Positions 1 through 6,026 of a stretch of 12,001 bases of DNA are shown piece by piece. The notes below the pieces were generated by a model. It was given only the letters and a program-made list of their open reading frames with translations, had not been told where the DNA came from and ran no database searches. The DNA comes from SG8-38 sp041576815 (GTDB lineage: Bacteria; Myxococcota_A; Polyangia; Polyangiales; Houyiibacteriaceae). Positions within the stretch are counted from its first letter, which is position 1. Each line of letters starts with the position of its first letter. Made by a program: the position numbers and the translations under genes. The stretch is taken from NCBI GenBank assembly GCA_041576815.1, contig JBFGKE010000062.1:1-12001 (forward strand), read 5' to 3'.

Positions 1-35
1 GGAGGGGCGAAAAAAATCGCGATATGGGGCGGAGT

Positions 36-95
36 CGGCGTCGCGAGTGCCAAGTGGCCATGGCTCCGACCACCGCCACTTGGTCGCGAGCGCCG
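36..95. repeat. Inner inverted repeat 1 of the composite palindrome
   Basis: CCAAGTGG (50-57) pairs with CCACTTGG (76-83). Outside it, the self-palindromic TCGCGA at 41-46 pairs with 84-89, and CGGCG (36-40) pairs with CGCCG (91-95). The loop is 58-75. Small bulges (47-49, and base 90) interrupt the stem. Confidence 0.6.
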
Positions 96-96
96 A

Positions 97-155
97 GGGG
101 CGGCTTGCGTGGCCTAAGCTCCCAAGTGAAACCGGCCACCTTTGCAAGCCGCCCC
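97..155. repeat. Inner inverted repeat 2 of the composite palindrome
   Basis: A 12-bp perfect arm, GGGGCGGCTTGC (97-108), pairs with GCAAGCCGCCCC (144-155). It continues as GTGGCC (109-114) with GGCCAC (134-139) after a 4-nt bulge (140-143), around a 19-nt loop. The same GGGGCGG heptamer also occurs at 26-32, so two segments compete for CCGCCCC at 149-155. Confidence 0.65.
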
Positions 156-214
156 GTCCGGCGTAGCCGCGTATCGCGATTTTTTTCGCCCCGGCTTTCC
201 GTCCGCTAGAAGTG

Positions 215-231
215 CGTATCGCATTTTTTCG
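215..231 (+). repeat. Degenerate third copy of the palindrome arm
   Basis: Bases 215-231 (CGTATCGCA, T run, CG) repeat 170-188 in direct orientation, with one G and one T missing. The offset is about 45 bp. It lies outside the perfect inverted repeat, between the element and the tRNA gene. Similarity is seen directly; common origin is inferred. Confidence 0.5.
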
Positions 232-248
232 TGGGCCGTACATCCCAG

Positions 249-277
249 TTGGCGCGTCGGAGGTCACTGGGTCAGAT
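249..277 (+). promoter_or_regulatory. Possible weak promoter for tRNA-Val / meaB
   Basis: TTGGCG (249-254) and TCAGAT (272-277) are separated by 17 bp and resemble a poor sigma-70 pair. A second candidate is CTGGCG (279-284) with TATCTG (302-307), also 17 bp apart, which would start transcription just before the tRNA. Matches to consensus are only partial in both, so this is a tentative placement for a promoter that should exist somewhere here. Confidence 0.22.
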
Positions 278-307
278 GCTGGCGGGGCCTTCGGGCCGTG
301 CTATCTG
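273..307 (+). other. UUCG-capped hairpin upstream of the tRNA
   Basis: GGCC-TTCG-GGCC (286-297) would form an RNA hairpin with a C(UUCG)G tetraloop, a class of very stable loop. CAGAT (273-277) and ATCTG (303-307) can close an outer stem. No U tract follows, so it is not an intrinsic terminator reading rightward. It may be a leader structure trimmed during tRNA 5' maturation, or chance in GC-rich DNA. Confidence 0.35.
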
Positions 308-319
308 GAGGCTTCTTGA

Positions 320-394
320 GGGCGCATAACTCAGGGGTAGAGTGGTTTCTTCACACGGAACAAGTCGTTGGTTCAAATCCAACTGCGCCCACCA
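320..394 (+). tRNA. tRNA-Val(CAC), CCA encoded
   Basis: A full cloverleaf can be drawn. The acceptor GGGCGCA (320-326) pairs with TGCGCCC (384-390). The D stem is ACTC (329-332) with GAGT (340-343). The anticodon stem is GTTTC (345-349) with GGAAC (357-361), with one G-U pair. The anticodon loop is TTCACAC (350-356), giving anticodon CAC at 352-354, which reads valine GUG. The variable loop is AAGTC. The T stem is GTTGG (367-371) with CCAAC (379-383), around TTCAAAT. The discriminator A (391) and CCA (392-394) are encoded. The 10-25 pair is A-U rather than the common G-C, otherwise the molecule looks canonical. meaB begins 48 bp downstream on the same strand with no terminator between, so the two may share a transcript. 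Confidence 0.96.
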
Positions 395-442
395 AATCGA
401 GGCGTGTGCGCGCATCGGGCACCGAACGCCGAGGAGACTCGC

Positions 443-1459
443 TTGGCTGAGCTCTCGACTCTCGTGCAAAAGCTTCGCGCCGGCGACATGCGCTCACTGG
501 CACGCGCATGCCGGTTGATCGACGACCGCGATCCAAGCGCGTTCGAGCTCCTCAAGCAGGTCTTCCGGCACGACGGTCACGCCTACGTGATCGGGGTTAC
601 CGGCACGCCGGGAGCGGGCAAGAGCACACTCGTCGACGGCTTGATTCGACTCTATCGGCAGCAAGAAAAGCGAGTCGCGGTCTTGGCGATCGACCCCACG
701 AGCCCGTACTCGGGCGGCGCGATCCTGGGCGATCGGATTCGGATGCAGCAGCACTTCACCGACGAAGGGGTTTTCATTCGCTCGATCGCGACGCGCGGCC
801 ACCTCGGCGGCCTTTCCCGATCGACGGGAGACGTCCTTCACGTGCTGCACGCCGCGAAGTTCGACGTCGTAATCCTCGAGACCGTGGGCGTCGGCCAAGA
901 CGAGCTCGAGGTGACCCGGCTCGCCGACACGACGCTGGTCGTGATGGCGCCGGGGCTCGGGGACGACATCCAGGCGATCAAGGCGGGCATCCTCGAGGTC
1001 GCCGACGTGTTCGCCGTGAACAAGTCCGATCGGGCGGGCGCGGACGCGACGGTGCAGGACCTCCAGCAGATGCTGTCCCTGCGCCGCGTGCCCGGCGGAG
1101 TCGGCAAGATGCAGGGCCACACGGCGGTCTCTACCTTGCGCAAAGGGCCGGCTCCGGAAGACGGAGAGTGGGTGCCACCCATCCACAAGACCGTGGCCCA
1201 CCGCCAAGAGGGTCTTGCCGAGCTCGTCGATGCGTTTGCCGCCCACCGCGCGTTTCTCCATGACACCGACGCGGGGCGCCAGATCCGCAAGCAGCGGCGC
1301 GTCGCGGAGTTCCGCGCGATTCTCTATCAGGCCCTGATCGACGAGGTCGACGAACGTTTTGCCGAGCGCGTGAGCGAGAAGCTCCGCGAGGTGGTCGAAG
1401 GCCGGACCGATCCGTATTCCGGGGCGGAGGCGCTGGTCCGCGGCGTGATCGGGAGCTAG
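443..1459 (+). CDS. meaB: MeaB/ArgK-family GTPase, chaperone of methylmalonyl-CoA mutase
   Basis: A G3E-family P-loop GTPase of 338 residues, in the usual size range. Members (MeaB, human MMAA) bind adenosylcobalamin-dependent methylmalonyl-CoA mutase, gate cofactor loading and protect the enzyme. Visible motifs are the P-loop GTPGAGKS (54-61), DPTSP and ILGDR (84-98), the Walker B/switch stretch ETVGVGQDE (146-154), a GDDIQAIKAGILE segment (173-185) typical of MeaB, and the base-specificity motif NKSD (193-196). The C-terminal helical arm (about 275-338) fits the family's dimerisation region. The start is TTG at 443 with GAGGAG at 431-436, six bases upstream; an in-frame ATG at 368 lies inside the tRNA gene and would add an unrelated extension. 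The cytosolic protein should work with a mutase encoded elsewhere, since no mutase gene is visible here. The gene converges on the M1 aminopeptidase gene with a 24-bp gap. Confidence 0.93.
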   Translation: MAELSTLVQKLRAGDMRSLARACRLIDDRDPSAFELLKQVFRHDGHAYVIGVTGTPGAGKSTLVDGLIRLYRQQEKRVAVLAIDPTSPYSGGAILGDRIRMQQHFTDEGVFIRSIATRGHLGGLSRSTGDVLHVLHAAKFDVVILETVGVGQDELEVTRLADTTLVVMAPGLGDDIQAIKAGILEVADVFAVNKSDRAGADATVQDLQQMLSLRRVPGGVGKMQGHTAVSTLRKGPAPEDGEWVPPIHKTVAHRQEGLAELVDAFAAHRAFLHDTDAGRQIRKQRRVAEFRAILYQALIDEVDERFAERVSEKLREVVEGRTDPYSGAEALVRGVIGS

Positions 1460-1483
1460 CGCCGACGTCGATAGATCCCCGCG
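1460..1483. other. Short convergent gap, no terminator visible
   Basis: The 24 bp between the meaB stop and the aminopeptidase stop contain no hairpin followed by a T run in either direction. Transcription of the two genes probably ends within the opposing gene or by Rho. Confidence 0.5.
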
Positions 1484-4168
1484 CTACGGCCGGCGCACGC
1501 CCTCACCGAAGGCCTCGGTCACGCCCGCGCGGTGGAATTCCGCTTTGTGCGCACAAAGCGCGATCGCTTCGACGGCGCCTTCGAGATTGCGCGGCCCGCC
1601 GGTCAGCTCTGCCACGCGGGGCCCGAAGAATCGCCGCACGTCCTCGGCGGCGGCGTTGGTGCAAAACGAGGCCGCGAGCCAGGGTGTCGCTCCGAGCTGC
1701 GAGCTTCCGAAGCGTTGAGCGAGCTCGTCGAAGTGCCCTTGAAGCCACGCCCATGCACGCTTCCGCGTCGACGCGTTCCCAAACTGCGCGTGGAGAATCT
1801 GACTGATCTCGTTGACGCGCACACGGGGATCGAGCGCGAGCCCGAGCGCTTTCGCGGACAGCACGTCGGTCTCCGCATGACCGATCGCCGAGAGAATGCG
1901 TCCACGCTTTGCCGCATCCGCGCTCGTCGCCAGCGCCTCGACGAGCTCGTCGAAAAGCGCCCCGTCGCCTTGCTGGACCGCTGCGGCCAGCGCGAGGCCC
2001 GCGACCTGCGAGTCGATCGGGGTTGCTGGGTTTCGGAAGTGAGCACGACCGAGCCGTGCGGCGCGCGCCCGGAGCTTCCGATCGCGAACGTCCATCGCCA
2101 TGAATCGCAGCACCGCTTCGCGGAGCAGCTTGGTGTCGCTCGACTCGCCTGGACGAGCCCGCCATCCGAGCTTTGCCACGCGCTTGCGGTAGAGCCGACC
2201 GGCGTACGCCGCGACCCGTTCGCGCCCTTCGGCCGACGCCACGTCGTCGATCATGAACCGGAGCGGTTCCATGGGTGCGGTCGCGAGCTGTCTCGAGGGG
2301 CTCGCCGCAAGCAGTGGAAACCACGCGAGCAGCTCTTCGACGGACATCGCGCCGCGATCGAACGCGGCCCCCACGCTGTCGGCCGTCGCGATCCGGCCGG
2401 CAGCCGAGAGCTTCCCGAAGCCTTCGGCGCGAAGCGCGCGCCAACCGTCTTGCGACAACGAAAACCTGTAGTATCCGGCGCCGTCGTCGTTCGGCATCCA
2501 CCAGGACGGACAGCCGGGAAGGTCGAGCTCGCCTTCGGCATGGTTCAAGGGTGCACAGGTGACGTCGGCGCCATGGCGCACGCAGACCGGGATGCGCCAC
2601 GTGCGCGCCGGATCGCCGGTCGATCCAATCGGCAGATAGCGCTCCTGCGCCAGCGCGAGCGTTCGCGCACCGTCCTCACAGCGCTCGGCGCCGACCGCCT
2701 TCACGAGCGGAACGCCTGGCTGCGTCAAAAAGGTCCGAAAGCTGGCCCCGACGCCGCTTTCACCGACCTCGTCGAGAGCGGCCAGAAAGTCCTCCGAGGT
2801 CGCGGTGCCGCCTTGATGCCGCCTCAGATAGAGCTGAATGGCTTCGCGGAAGCGCTCGGTGCCCATCGAATGCTCGAACATGCCGAGCACTGCGCCGCCC
2901 TTGTTGTAGGTGATGGCGCTGAAGGCGTTGTGAATGTCGTGGTTGGTGTCGACACGCTGGCGGATGCTCCGCGCGCTGACGAGGCTGTCGACCTCCATGG
3001 CGCGATGCGCCGATGCCACCGCGCCGAGGTCGGAACGGTACTCGGGATAGAGCGTATGCACGACCTTGTTGCCCATCCAGGTCGCGAACGATTCGTTGAG
3101 CCAAATGTCGTCCCACCACGGCATGGTCACCAGGTTGCCGAACCACTGGTGCGCCAGCTCGTGCGCCATCACGTAGGCAAACATGCGGCGCTGCGTCTCC
3201 GAGGCGTTCTTCTCGTCGATCAAGAGAAGCCATTCGCGGAACGTGATGAGCCCCACGTTCTCCATTGCGCCGGCGGCGAAGTCGGGCACTGCGACCAGGT
3301 CGAGCTTGCGGTACGGATACGGGATGTCGAAGTAGCTTTCGAGCATGCGCACGAACGCTTCGGTGCGCTGGAGGGCAAAACGAAGGCGCTCTCCCTGACC
3401 TCGCGCCGCAATCCCACGCAGCGGAACAGGAAACGGACGTTTCTTCGTCGGGCCAATTGCCGGGCCGCTGACCACGTCGAGCGGGCCGACCGCCATCGCG
3501 ACCAGGTATGTCGGAAGGGGAGGGGTCGGCAGGAAACTGATGCGCTGGCGTCCGTCGGGTAGCTTGATCGCACGGTCGATGGGCGTATTGGCAGCGGCGA
3601 TTTCCCCCGCAGGTACCGTGAGCGTGAGATCGAACGGCGTTTTGAAGCGCGGCTCGTCGAAGCACGGGAATGCCAGGCGCGCGCTGATCGACTCGAACTG
3701 GGTGAACGCGTAGGACTGACCGTTCGACACCACTCGGTAGAGCCCTCGGAGCGTCGTATCGAACGGCGCGGTGTACTCGAAGTGCAGGGTGCTGCGGCCC
3801 ACCGGCAGCGGCTCCCGAAGCTCGACTCGACCCACGCCGTCTTCCGTGTGTTGCTCCCATGTTCCGGCGATTCGCGCGGTTGCGTGCGTAGCGTGGACGG
3901 AAGTGACGTTCAGGTTTTCGCCGTGCATCCAAATGGTCTTGGTGGCTTCGGCAAGCTCGAGGCCGATCACGACGGTGCCGGAAAACGATTCCTGCTCCGG
4001 GATGACCGTGAGGCTCAGTCGATAGCTCGTCGGCCGGACGCCATCCGGGAGCCTGCCCTCCGGCACGGAGTTGGAATCGTAGCTCGAAGCCTCGCTCTTG
4101 GTCGCACCGCCGCACGCACCGAGGAGCAGGAGAAACGAAACTGCGACGATGCCCATACCGCGGCTCAA
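1484..4168 (-). CDS. Lipoprotein M1-family zinc aminopeptidase (aminopeptidase N/ERAP type)
   Basis: An 894-residue zinc metallopeptidase that removes N-terminal residues from peptides. Residues 1-19 form a lipoprotein signal: a hydrophobic core, then lipobox LGAC with Cys19, so it is probably membrane-anchored outside the cytoplasm. The substrate-recognition motif GAMEN lies at 300-304. HELAH (336-340) with Glu359 in LNES supplies the HExxH-18x-E zinc site, and Tyr421 in ITYNKGG fits the catalytic tyrosine. A WWMPN...GYYR stretch (556-568) opens an ERAP1_C-like helical C-terminal half. The start is TTG at 4168: GAAGGAGG (4184-4177) is 8 bases upstream, and the upstream gene's TGA overlaps it as TTGA. 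The downstream ATG at 4156 would sit 20 bases from that site. All active-site residues are present. It is the last gene of the xth operon. The family call is certain; substrate preference is not visible. Confidence 0.94.
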   Translation of the reverse strand: MSRGMGIVAVSFLLLLGACGGATKSEASSYDSNSVPEGRLPDGVRPTSYRLSLTVIPEQESFSGTVVIGLELAEATKTIWMHGENLNVTSVHATHATARIAGTWEQHTEDGVGRVELREPLPVGRSTLHFEYTAPFDTTLRGLYRVVSNGQSYAFTQFESISARLAFPCFDEPRFKTPFDLTLTVPAGEIAAANTPIDRAIKLPDGRQRISFLPTPPLPTYLVAMAVGPLDVVSGPAIGPTKKRPFPVPLRGIAARGQGERLRFALQRTEAFVRMLESYFDIPYPYRKLDLVAVPDFAAGAMENVGLITFREWLLLIDEKNASETQRRMFAYVMAHELAHQWFGNLVTMPWWDDIWLNESFATWMGNKVVHTLYPEYRSDLGAVASAHRAMEVDSLVSARSIRQRVDTNHDIHNAFSAITYNKGGAVLGMFEHSMGTERFREAIQLYLRRHQGGTATSEDFLAALDEVGESGVGASFRTFLTQPGVPLVKAVGAERCEDGARTLALAQERYLPIGSTGDPARTWRIPVCVRHGADVTCAPLNHAEGELDLPGCPSWWMPNDDGAGYYRFSLSQDGWRALRAEGFGKLSAAGRIATADSVGAAFDRGAMSVEELLAWFPLLAASPSRQLATAPMEPLRFMIDDVASAEGRERVAAYAGRLYRKRVAKLGWRARPGESSDTKLLREAVLRFMAMDVRDRKLRARAARLGRAHFRNPATPIDSQVAGLALAAAVQQGDGALFDELVEALATSADAAKRGRILSAIGHAETDVLSAKALGLALDPRVRVNEISQILHAQFGNASTRKRAWAWLQGHFDELAQRFGSSQLGATPWLAASFCTNAAAEDVRRFFGPRVAELTGGPRNLEGAVEAIALCAHKAEFHRAGVTEAFGEGVRRP

Positions 4169-5235
4169 GAGTGGGGCCTCCTTCCTGGGTCGTGCCCGAG
4201 GGCAAAGAGTCGATCGTAGAGGGGCGTGCCGAGCGGTTTGTGGGACGTGCGAGGGAGGGCCTGCCCGAGGCACGGCGGAAGGCTCCGGAGCGTTTGCGCG
4301 AGCTCCTGAACCGAGGGCCCATCCGACTCGAGCGTGCCCAGCGACACGGGTTGCCGGTTGGCGAACCAGCTCGCAACCATCGTGAGGACCACGGCGATGA
4401 ACGTGCCGGCGACGAGCTTCCGCGGGTCGTTCGCACCGAGCGCGCTCGCGCACACGAACGCGATGACCGAGAACGGGATCGCGACCGCCCAACGAGCGCC
4501 CCGTTCGGCGCGGGAGCCGAGCGAACCGCCGACTTCGTACCGGACCAGTGTCTTCCACTGCTCGTCCGGTGCCCGCGTGAAGAGCCCGTCGCTGATCAAC
4601 ACGGCGCGCAGCCAGGGCAGGGCTGCTGCGTGAGTGAGGTAGGGCGTTGGCGCGGGCAGGTGCACCAACCTCCACGAGGCGCCCTCCGACTCGATGCGCT
4701 GGGGAAAGATCGGCCAAGCGCCGAGGGCGGCCGTCAGCCAAGGCGCGATCAGCAGGACGGCTCCCACCGAAAAAAACGCGGCGACCACCGCGCGCCACAT
4801 CGGGCTCCACGAGCCGACCGCTTCGAGTCCGGCATGCGCCAGGAGACAAAGCGCGACCGCCAGCACGGGATAAACGAAGGTTTGGACAGCTCGCCCGATG
4901 GTCACCAGGACCGGCATCGCCTCCCGTTCTTCGGGCGTGCGGCGCGCGAGCGCAAGGCTCACCCACGCGGTCGACGCGGCGAGACTCGCAAAGAACCACG
5001 AGCCCACCGTCGGCCACCGCGTCGCGAGAAGCGGATCCACCAAGACGGCTCCTGCCGCCGCGGCCACCGGCAGTGCGACTGCGGTCGAATACAGCGTCGC
5101 GCGGCGATACCGGCGGAGCGCACGTTCGCGCGCGGCCCCGGGGTCTTGCTCTGCGTCGGGAAACGACGCCCGAAGGACCGCGCAAACCAACCAGGGGACC
5201 CCAGCACAGGCGAACAAGACGGCGAGCGAAGTCAT
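4165..5235 (-). CDS. Multi-pass membrane protein, degenerate M48-like peptidase
   Basis: A 356-residue membrane protein with hydrophobic segments at about 1-22, 46-66, 79-97, 109-135, 148-175, 248-266 and 274-293. Its middle follows the pattern of M48 (HtpX/Ste24) peptidases. VLISDGLF (212-219) matches the strand before the active-site helix; RAPDEQWKTLVRYEVGG occupies the place of the usual DDE-x-AVLAHELGH; and FANRQPVSLG (291-300) occupies the place of the ExDR-A-x-LG segment. The zinc ligands are gone: HExxH reads YEVGG (233-237, only the Glu kept) and the third-ligand Glu is Phe291. The protein is therefore predicted to be non-catalytic, if the homology is right. It starts at ATG 5235, overlapping the xth stop as ATGA, with GGAG 5 bases upstream. 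Its own TGA overlaps the aminopeptidase TTG. Being coupled to a secreted-peptidase gene suggests a related envelope role, but the function is unknown. Confidence 0.85.
   Translation of the reverse strand: MTSLAVLFACAGVPWLVCAVLRASFPDAEQDPGAARERALRRYRRATLYSTAVALPVAAAAGAVLVDPLLATRWPTVGSWFFASLAASTAWVSLALARRTPEEREAMPVLVTIGRAVQTFVYPVLAVALCLLAHAGLEAVGSWSPMWRAVVAAFFSVGAVLLIAPWLTAALGAWPIFPQRIESEGASWRLVHLPAPTPYLTHAAALPWLRAVLISDGLFTRAPDEQWKTLVRYEVGGSLGSRAERGARWAVAIPFSVIAFVCASALGANDPRKLVAGTFIAVVLTMVASWFANRQPVSLGTLESDGPSVQELAQTLRSLPPCLGQALPRTSHKPLGTPLYDRLFALGHDPGRRPHS
4177..4184 (-). promoter_or_regulatory. Ribosome binding site deciding the TTG start of the aminopeptidase
   Basis: GAAGGAGG on the minus strand, 8 bases before TTG 4168, is the strongest Shine-Dalgarno in the window. 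It lies inside the 3' end of the upstream gene, which favours coupled translation. Confidence 0.75.
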
Positions 5236-6002
5236 GCGAGCTCCACCATCACCGGGGCGTGATCGGACGGGGATTTCTGAGCGCGCTGCTCTCGGTCGAC
5301 CACCGCCCCGACGATGCGCGCTGCGAGCTTGGCCGTGCCGTAGACGTGGTCGATCCGCAGGCCGTTTCCGCGCTCGAAGCCCCTGCCGCGGTAGTCCCAC
5401 CACGAGAAGACGCCGCCGGTTGGGTGGAACGGCCGCACGACGTCCTGTAGGCCGAAGCTCGCGACATCCTCGAGCGCCTCGCGCACGGCGTCGCAGGCGA
5501 GAACCGAAGAGCGCCATTCTTTGGGCCGCCCGATGTCGTCGTCGTGGGGCGCCACGTTGAAGTCACCGCAGAGCGCGACCTGGTCGACCTTCGGGTCGAA
5601 TCGAGATTGCAGCGTTTCCCGAAGCCGGCCCATCCAGCGAAGCTTGTACTCGAATTTCTCGGACCCGACCTCGCCGCCGTTGGGGAAGTAGGCGCTCAGT
5701 ACGGTGACTCCATCGATGTCCGCGCTGATCAAACGCGCCTGTGGGTCGTCTTCGTCGTCGTCCATGCCGCGCACCACGTGGGAAGGGGCTGTTCGGCTCA
5801 CGATCGCCACGCCGTTGTAAGTCTTCTGGCCGAACACGGCGGCTTGGTAGCCGCATTCCTGAATGTCTTCGTGCGGGAAATCCTCATCCGCCACTTTGAG
5901 CTCCTGAAGGCAGAGAACATCGGGCTGTACCGCGTCCAACCAGTCGACCACGTGCTGCTTTCTCGCTCGGATCGAGTTCACGTTCCACGTGGCGATCTTC
6001 AT
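5232..6002 (-). CDS. xth: Exodeoxyribonuclease III (AP endonuclease, EEP family)
   Basis: A 256-residue cytosolic DNA-repair nuclease that cuts at abasic sites and removes blocked 3' ends. The EEP-fold residues are all present: N7 in TWNVNSIR, metal-binding Glu34 (CLQELK), Tyr105 (SAYFPNGG), Asp147/Asn149 (GDFNVAP), Asp218-His219 (LRIDHVY) and the catalytic Asp247-His248 (SDHAPV). The length is normal for ExoIII. The start is taken at ATG 6002 because MKIATWNVNSIR is the conserved family N-terminus; an in-frame ATG at 6020 would add six non-conserved residues and leave almost no gap to ridA. No clear Shine-Dalgarno precedes 6002, so a leaderless mRNA is possible. It is the first gene of a three-gene operon and overlaps the next start by 4 bp (ATGA). 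Confidence 0.95.
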   Translation of the reverse strand: MKIATWNVNSIRARKQHVVDWLDAVQPDVLCLQELKVADEDFPHEDIQECGYQAAVFGQKTYNGVAIVSRTAPSHVVRGMDDDEDDPQARLISADIDGVTVLSAYFPNGGEVGSEKFEYKLRWMGRLRETLQSRFDPKVDQVALCGDFNVAPHDDDIGRPKEWRSSVLACDAVREALEDVASFGLQDVVRPFHPTGGVFSWWDYRGRGFERGNGLRIDHVYGTAKLAARIVGAVVDREQRAQKSPSDHAPVMVELA

Positions 6003-6026
6003 CCCAGTATGAAGTAGCATGGAATC
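6003..6026. promoter_or_regulatory. 24-bp divergent xth/ridA intergenic region
   Basis: Two start codons face away from each other across 24 bp with no good Shine-Dalgarno on either side. TAGCAT at 6015-6020 is a 4-of-6 match to a -10 element, six bases before the ridA ATG, as expected for a leaderless transcript; no matching -35 is seen. CTTCAT (5997-6002) and ATGAAG (6009-6014) form a small inverted repeat over the xth start that could be an operator half-site pair or chance. Confidence 0.35.

Larger units (their letters stand above)
4..192. repeat. Composite palindromic element with 21-bp perfect inverted ends
   Basis: Bases 4-24 (GGGGCG, seven A, TCGCGATA) are the exact reverse complement of 172-192. 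Between these arms lie two more inverted repeats. The first is 36-57 against 76-95: CGGCG, TCGCGA and CCAAGTGG pair with CCACTTGG, TCGCGA and CGCCG, with 3-nt and 1-nt bulges. The second is 97-114 against 134-155: GGGGCGGCTTGC and GTGGCC pair with GGCCAC and GCAAGCCGCCCC, with a 4-nt bulge. The whole would fold as a closed stem carrying two branches. No credible protein is encoded. It could be a small non-autonomous mobile element (MITE-like), a structured RNA, or a bidirectional terminator for a gene left of the window. Target-site duplication cannot be judged because the element starts 3 bp from the edge. The repeat structure is seen directly; the role is unknown. Confidence 0.75.

Noticed and set aside
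1..235. CRISPR array or short tandem repeat from the repeated T-run motifs
   Set aside because: There are only three copies, in mixed orientation with unequal spacing, and no cas genes.
375..394. Integrative-element attachment site at the tRNA 3' end
   Set aside because: No integrase, no repeated tRNA 3' segment and no foreign-looking gene is seen downstream; meaB follows directly.
368..442. Longer meaB reading frame starting at ATG 368
   Set aside because: The ATG lies within the tRNA-Val T-arm and the added 25 residues look nothing like MeaB. TTG 443 has a good ribosome binding site six bases away.
24..450. Small plus- and minus-strand frames in the left intergenic region
   Set aside because: They cross the palindrome arms and the tRNA gene, lack ribosome binding sites and show no family resemblance.
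1532..3562. Long plus-strand open frame of 676 codons across the aminopeptidase gene
   Set aside because: It is antisense to a gene with an intact M1 active site, has arginine/histidine-rich composition and no recognisable family. Long shadow frames are normal in DNA this GC-rich.
4169..5185. N-terminal extension of the aminopeptidase frame up to 5185
   Set aside because: It is arginine-rich antisense-like sequence in a shifted frame of the real membrane-protein gene. The lipoprotein signal and ribosome binding site place the start at 4168.
4171..5262. Plus-strand open frames across the M48-like gene
   Set aside because: The composition is rich in Arg, Pro and Gly with no motif. The minus-strand frame has membrane helices, a coupled start and family-like motifs.
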